A stretch of 64,000 nucleotides of DNA from Drosophila pseudoobscura. Taxonomy: Eukaryota; Arthropoda; Insecta; Diptera; Drosophilidae. The notes under the pieces are model-generated. The model was not told the DNA's origin and made no database searches. It saw nothing but the letters and a program-made list of their open reading frames with translations. The stretch covers positions 67,533,869 through 67,597,868 of the forward strand of contig NC_046683.1 in NCBI RefSeq assembly GCF_009870125.1, in the 5' to 3' direction. Shown here one piece after another: positions 61,201-64,000 of this stretch; positions within the stretch are counted from its first letter, which is position 1, and each line of letters begins with the position of its first letter. Position numbers and translations under genes: made by a program.

Positions 61201-64000
61201 CCATCACTAAATTTGCCAAAAAGCGGCCTCATTGTCGTAGTCGAGATTTTGATGCCGCTCGACTGTCGGGATCCTCGCGATCCTGGGAGTGTTGGTCCTT
61301 CTACGACCTGGCCCTATTTTTCTGAGATATAGCCGTCGGAAGATTGGCATATCATTAAAATGCTGGTTTTTTCGGCACGCTATATCTCTGCTATACGGCA
61401 GCCGATTGGGGCCGCAGCATGTCTTTTCGTGATCGGCAGAGTCCTGCCTATCGACTGCAATCGTAAAAAAGGACATCCACTTCTTCACGATTTTCGCAGA
61501 AAAACATGATGTAACCATCACTAAATTTGCCAAAAAGCGGCCTCATTTTCGTAGTCGAGATTTTAATGCCGCTCGACAGTCGGGATCCTCGCGATCCTGG
61601 GAGTGTTGCTCCTTCACCGAGCTAGCCCTAATTTTCTGAGATATAGCCTTCGGAAGATTGGCATATCAATAAAATACTGGTTTCTTCGGCACGCTACATC
61701 TCTGCTATACGGCAGCCGATTGGGGCCGCAGCATGTCTTTTCGTGATCGGCAGAGTCCTGCCAATCGACTGCAATCGTAAAAAAGGACATCCACTCCTTC
61801 ACGATTTTCGCAGAAAAACATGATGTAACCATCATTAAATTTGCCAAAAAGCGGCCTAATTCTCGAAGTCGAGATTTTGATGCCGCTCGACAGTCGGGAT
61901 CCTCGCGATCCTGGGAGTGTTGGTCCTTCAACGACCTGGCGCTATTTTTCTGAGATATAGCCTTCGGAAGATTGGCATATCAATAAAATACTGGTTTCTT
62001 CGGCACGCTATATCTCTGCTATACGGCAGCCGATTGGGGCCGCAGCATGTCTTTTCGTGATCGGCAGAGTCCTGCCAATCGACTGCAATCGTAAAAAAGG
62101 ACATCCACTCCTTCACGATTTTCGCAGAAAAACATGATGTAACCATCATTAAATTTGCCAAAAAGCGGCCTCATTGTCGTAGTCGAGATTTTGATGCCGC
62201 TCGACAGTCGGGATCCTCGCGATCCTGGAAGTGTTGGTCCTTCACCGACCTGGCCCTATTTTTCTGAGATATAGCCTTCGGAAGATTGGCATATCATTAA
62301 ACTACTGGTTTCTTCGGCACGATATATCTCTGCTATACGGCAGCCGATTGGGGTCGCAGCATGTCTTTTCGTGATCGGCAGAGTCCTACCAATCGACTGC
62401 AATCGGAAGAAAGGACATCCAACTCTTCACGATTTTCGCAGAAAAACATGATGTAACCATCACTAAATTTGCCAAAAAGCGGCCTCATTGTCGTAGTCGA
62501 GATTTTGATGCCGCTCGACAGTCGGGATCCTCGCGATCCTGGGAGTGTTGCTCCTTCACCGAGCTAGCCCTAATTTTCTGAGATATAGCCTTCGGAAGAT
62601 TGGCATATCAATAAAATACTGGTTTCTTCGGCACGCTATATCTCTGCTATACGGCAGCCGATGAGGCCGCGGCATTTCTTTTCGTGATCGGCAGAGTCCT
62701 GCCAATCGACTGCAATCGTAAAAAAGGACATCCACTCCTTCACGATTTTCGCAGAAAAACATGATGTAACCATCATTAAATTTGCCAAAAAGCGGCCTCA
62801 TTGTCGTAGTCGAGATTTTGATGCCGCTCGACAGTCGGGATCCTCGCGATCCTGGAAGTGTTGGTCCTTCACCGACCTGGCCCTATTTTTCTGAGATATA
62901 GCCTTCGGAAGATTGGCATATCATTAAACTACTGGTTTCTTCGGCACGATATATCTCTGCTATACGGCAGCCGATTGGGGTCGCAGCATGTCTTTTCGTG
63001 ATCGGCAGAGTCCTACCAATCGACTGCAATCGGAAGAAAGGACATCCAACTCTTCACGATTTTCGCAGAAAAACATGATGTAACCATCACTAAATTTGCC
63101 AAAAAGCGGCCTCATTGTCGTAGTCGAGATTTTGATGCCGCTCGACAGTCGGGATCCTCGCGATCCTGGAAGTGTTGGTCCTTCACCGACCTGGCCCTAT
63201 TTTTCTGAGATATAGCCTTCCGAAGATTGACATATCATTAAACTACTGGTTTCTTCGGCACGCTATATCTCTGCTATACGGCAGCCGATGGGGCCGCGGC
63301 ATTTCTTTTCGTGATCGGCAGAGTCCTGCCAATCGACTGCAATCGTAAAAAAGGACATCCACTCCTTCACGATTTTCGCAGAAAAACATGATGTAACCAT
63401 CATTAAATTTGCCAAAAAGCGGCCTCATTGTCGTAGTCGAGATTTTGATGCCGCTCGACAGTCGGGATCCTCGCGATCCTGGAAGTGTTGGTCCTTCACC
63501 GACCTGGCCCTATTTTTCTGAGATATAGCCTTCGGAAGATTGGCATATCATTAAACTACTGGTTTCTTCGGCACGATATATCTTTGCTATACGGCAGCCG
63601 ATTGGGGTCGCAGCATGTCTTTTCGTGATCGGCAGAGTCCTACCAATCGACTGCAATCGGAAGAAAGGACATCCAACTCTTCACGATTTTCGCAAAAAAA
63701 CATGATGTAACCATCATTAAATTTGCCAAAAAGCGGCCTCATTTTCGTAGTCGAGATTTTGATGCCGCTCGACAGTCGGGATCCTCGCGATCCTGGAAGT
63801 GTTGGTCCTTCACCGTCCTGGCCCTATTTTTCTGAGATATAGCCTTCGGAAGATTGGCATATCATTAAACTACTGGTTTCTTCGGCACGATATATCTCTG
63901 CTATACGGCAGCCGATTGGGGCCGCAGCATGTCTTTTCGTGATCGGCAGAGTCCTGCCAATCGACTGCAATCGTAAAAAAGGACATCCACTCCTTCACGA

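Larger units (their letters stand above)
37308..64000. repeat. Satellite array of 313/314-bp monomers, about 85 copies, truncated by the window
   Basis: Head-to-tail copies of one monomer fill the window to its right edge without interruption. Landmarks recur every 313 or 314 bp: GTGATCGGCAGAGTCCTGCC, CTTCACGATTTTCGCA, AACCATCATTAAATTTGCC, TTTTGATGCCGCTCGACAG, GGGATCCTCGCGATCCTGG, ACCGACCTGGCCC, GATATAGCCTTCGGAAGATT and CGGCACGCTATATCTCTGC. The first unit (37308-37380) is degenerate and lacks much of a monomer. Conceptual frames can exceed one monomer, but the period is not reliably a multiple of three, stops interrupt them, and there is no start, splice or promoter context, so I call no genes here. 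I do not recognise the family. Confidence 0.97.

Noticed and set aside
37480-64000. Dozens of open frames of 60-195 residues in the satellite, for example the 195-codon frame at 57891-58478 and recurring 122-codon frames
   Set aside because: They are the same monomer translated repeatedly. Period, stops and subfamily variants change the frame, and there is no promoter, splice or codon-bias support.
37395-64000. CRISPR-like regular repeat spacing
   Set aside because: The whole 313-bp unit is repeated; there are no short repeats separated by unique spacers, and the genome is eukaryotic.
37395-64000. CENP-B-box-like site in the monomer
   Set aside because: No segment fits the essential TTCG....A..CGGG pattern on either strand as far as I can read it.

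Overview
This is a eukaryotic window from a Drosophila-type fly. Its genes have short GT-AG introns, it carries insect core-promoter motifs, and its gene order is that of the Dorsocross-smaug neighbourhood (polytene 66F, Muller element D in D. melanogaster). It is not D. melanogaster itself: the smaug product is about 1135 residues against 999, and the satellite is one I do not recognise. The GC-rich microsatellites would fit the obscura group, where Muller D is part of the X in some lineages, but that placement is a guess.

Left part (1-20077): two T-box genes in tail-to-tail orientation. A Doc2-like gene lies on + (coding 4746-10396, five exons, 486 aa) and a Doc3-like gene on - (coding 15764-17407, five exons, 424 aa). 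Intron positions are the same in both and both end in a Groucho-binding eh1-type motif, so they are tandem paralogues. The third Dorsocross gene known in flies is not here and probably lies left of position 1. Between the two genes, with large microsatellite-rich spacers around it, sits an unrecognised, probably dead, small coding sequence (13373-13804).

Middle part (20078-37300): a UBE3B-type HECT ubiquitin ligase (-, 1083 aa), smaug (+, 1135 aa, translational repressor with SAM domain), a UPF0193/EVG1-family gene (+, 251 aa) and protein phosphatase methylesterase 1 (-, 408 aa). The ligase and smaug are divergent; UPF0193 and Ppme1 are convergent. Three of these genes have a motif 1 (CGGTCACACTG) promoter. 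Each of the three promoters lies at the same end, and in the same orientation relative to its gene, of copies of one dispersed repeat of roughly 270-390 bp that also carries DRE and motif 6 sites. This promoter-bearing repeat is the least expected feature of the gene-containing part.

Right part (37308-64000 and beyond): an uninterrupted head-to-tail satellite of 313/314-bp monomers, about 85 copies, running off the window. It has two mixed subfamilies, a 4981-bp near-identical tandem duplication, nested 1865-bp (six-monomer) higher-order units, three short dyad symmetries per monomer, and one monomer with a 12-bp microinversion. No convincing gene lies inside it.
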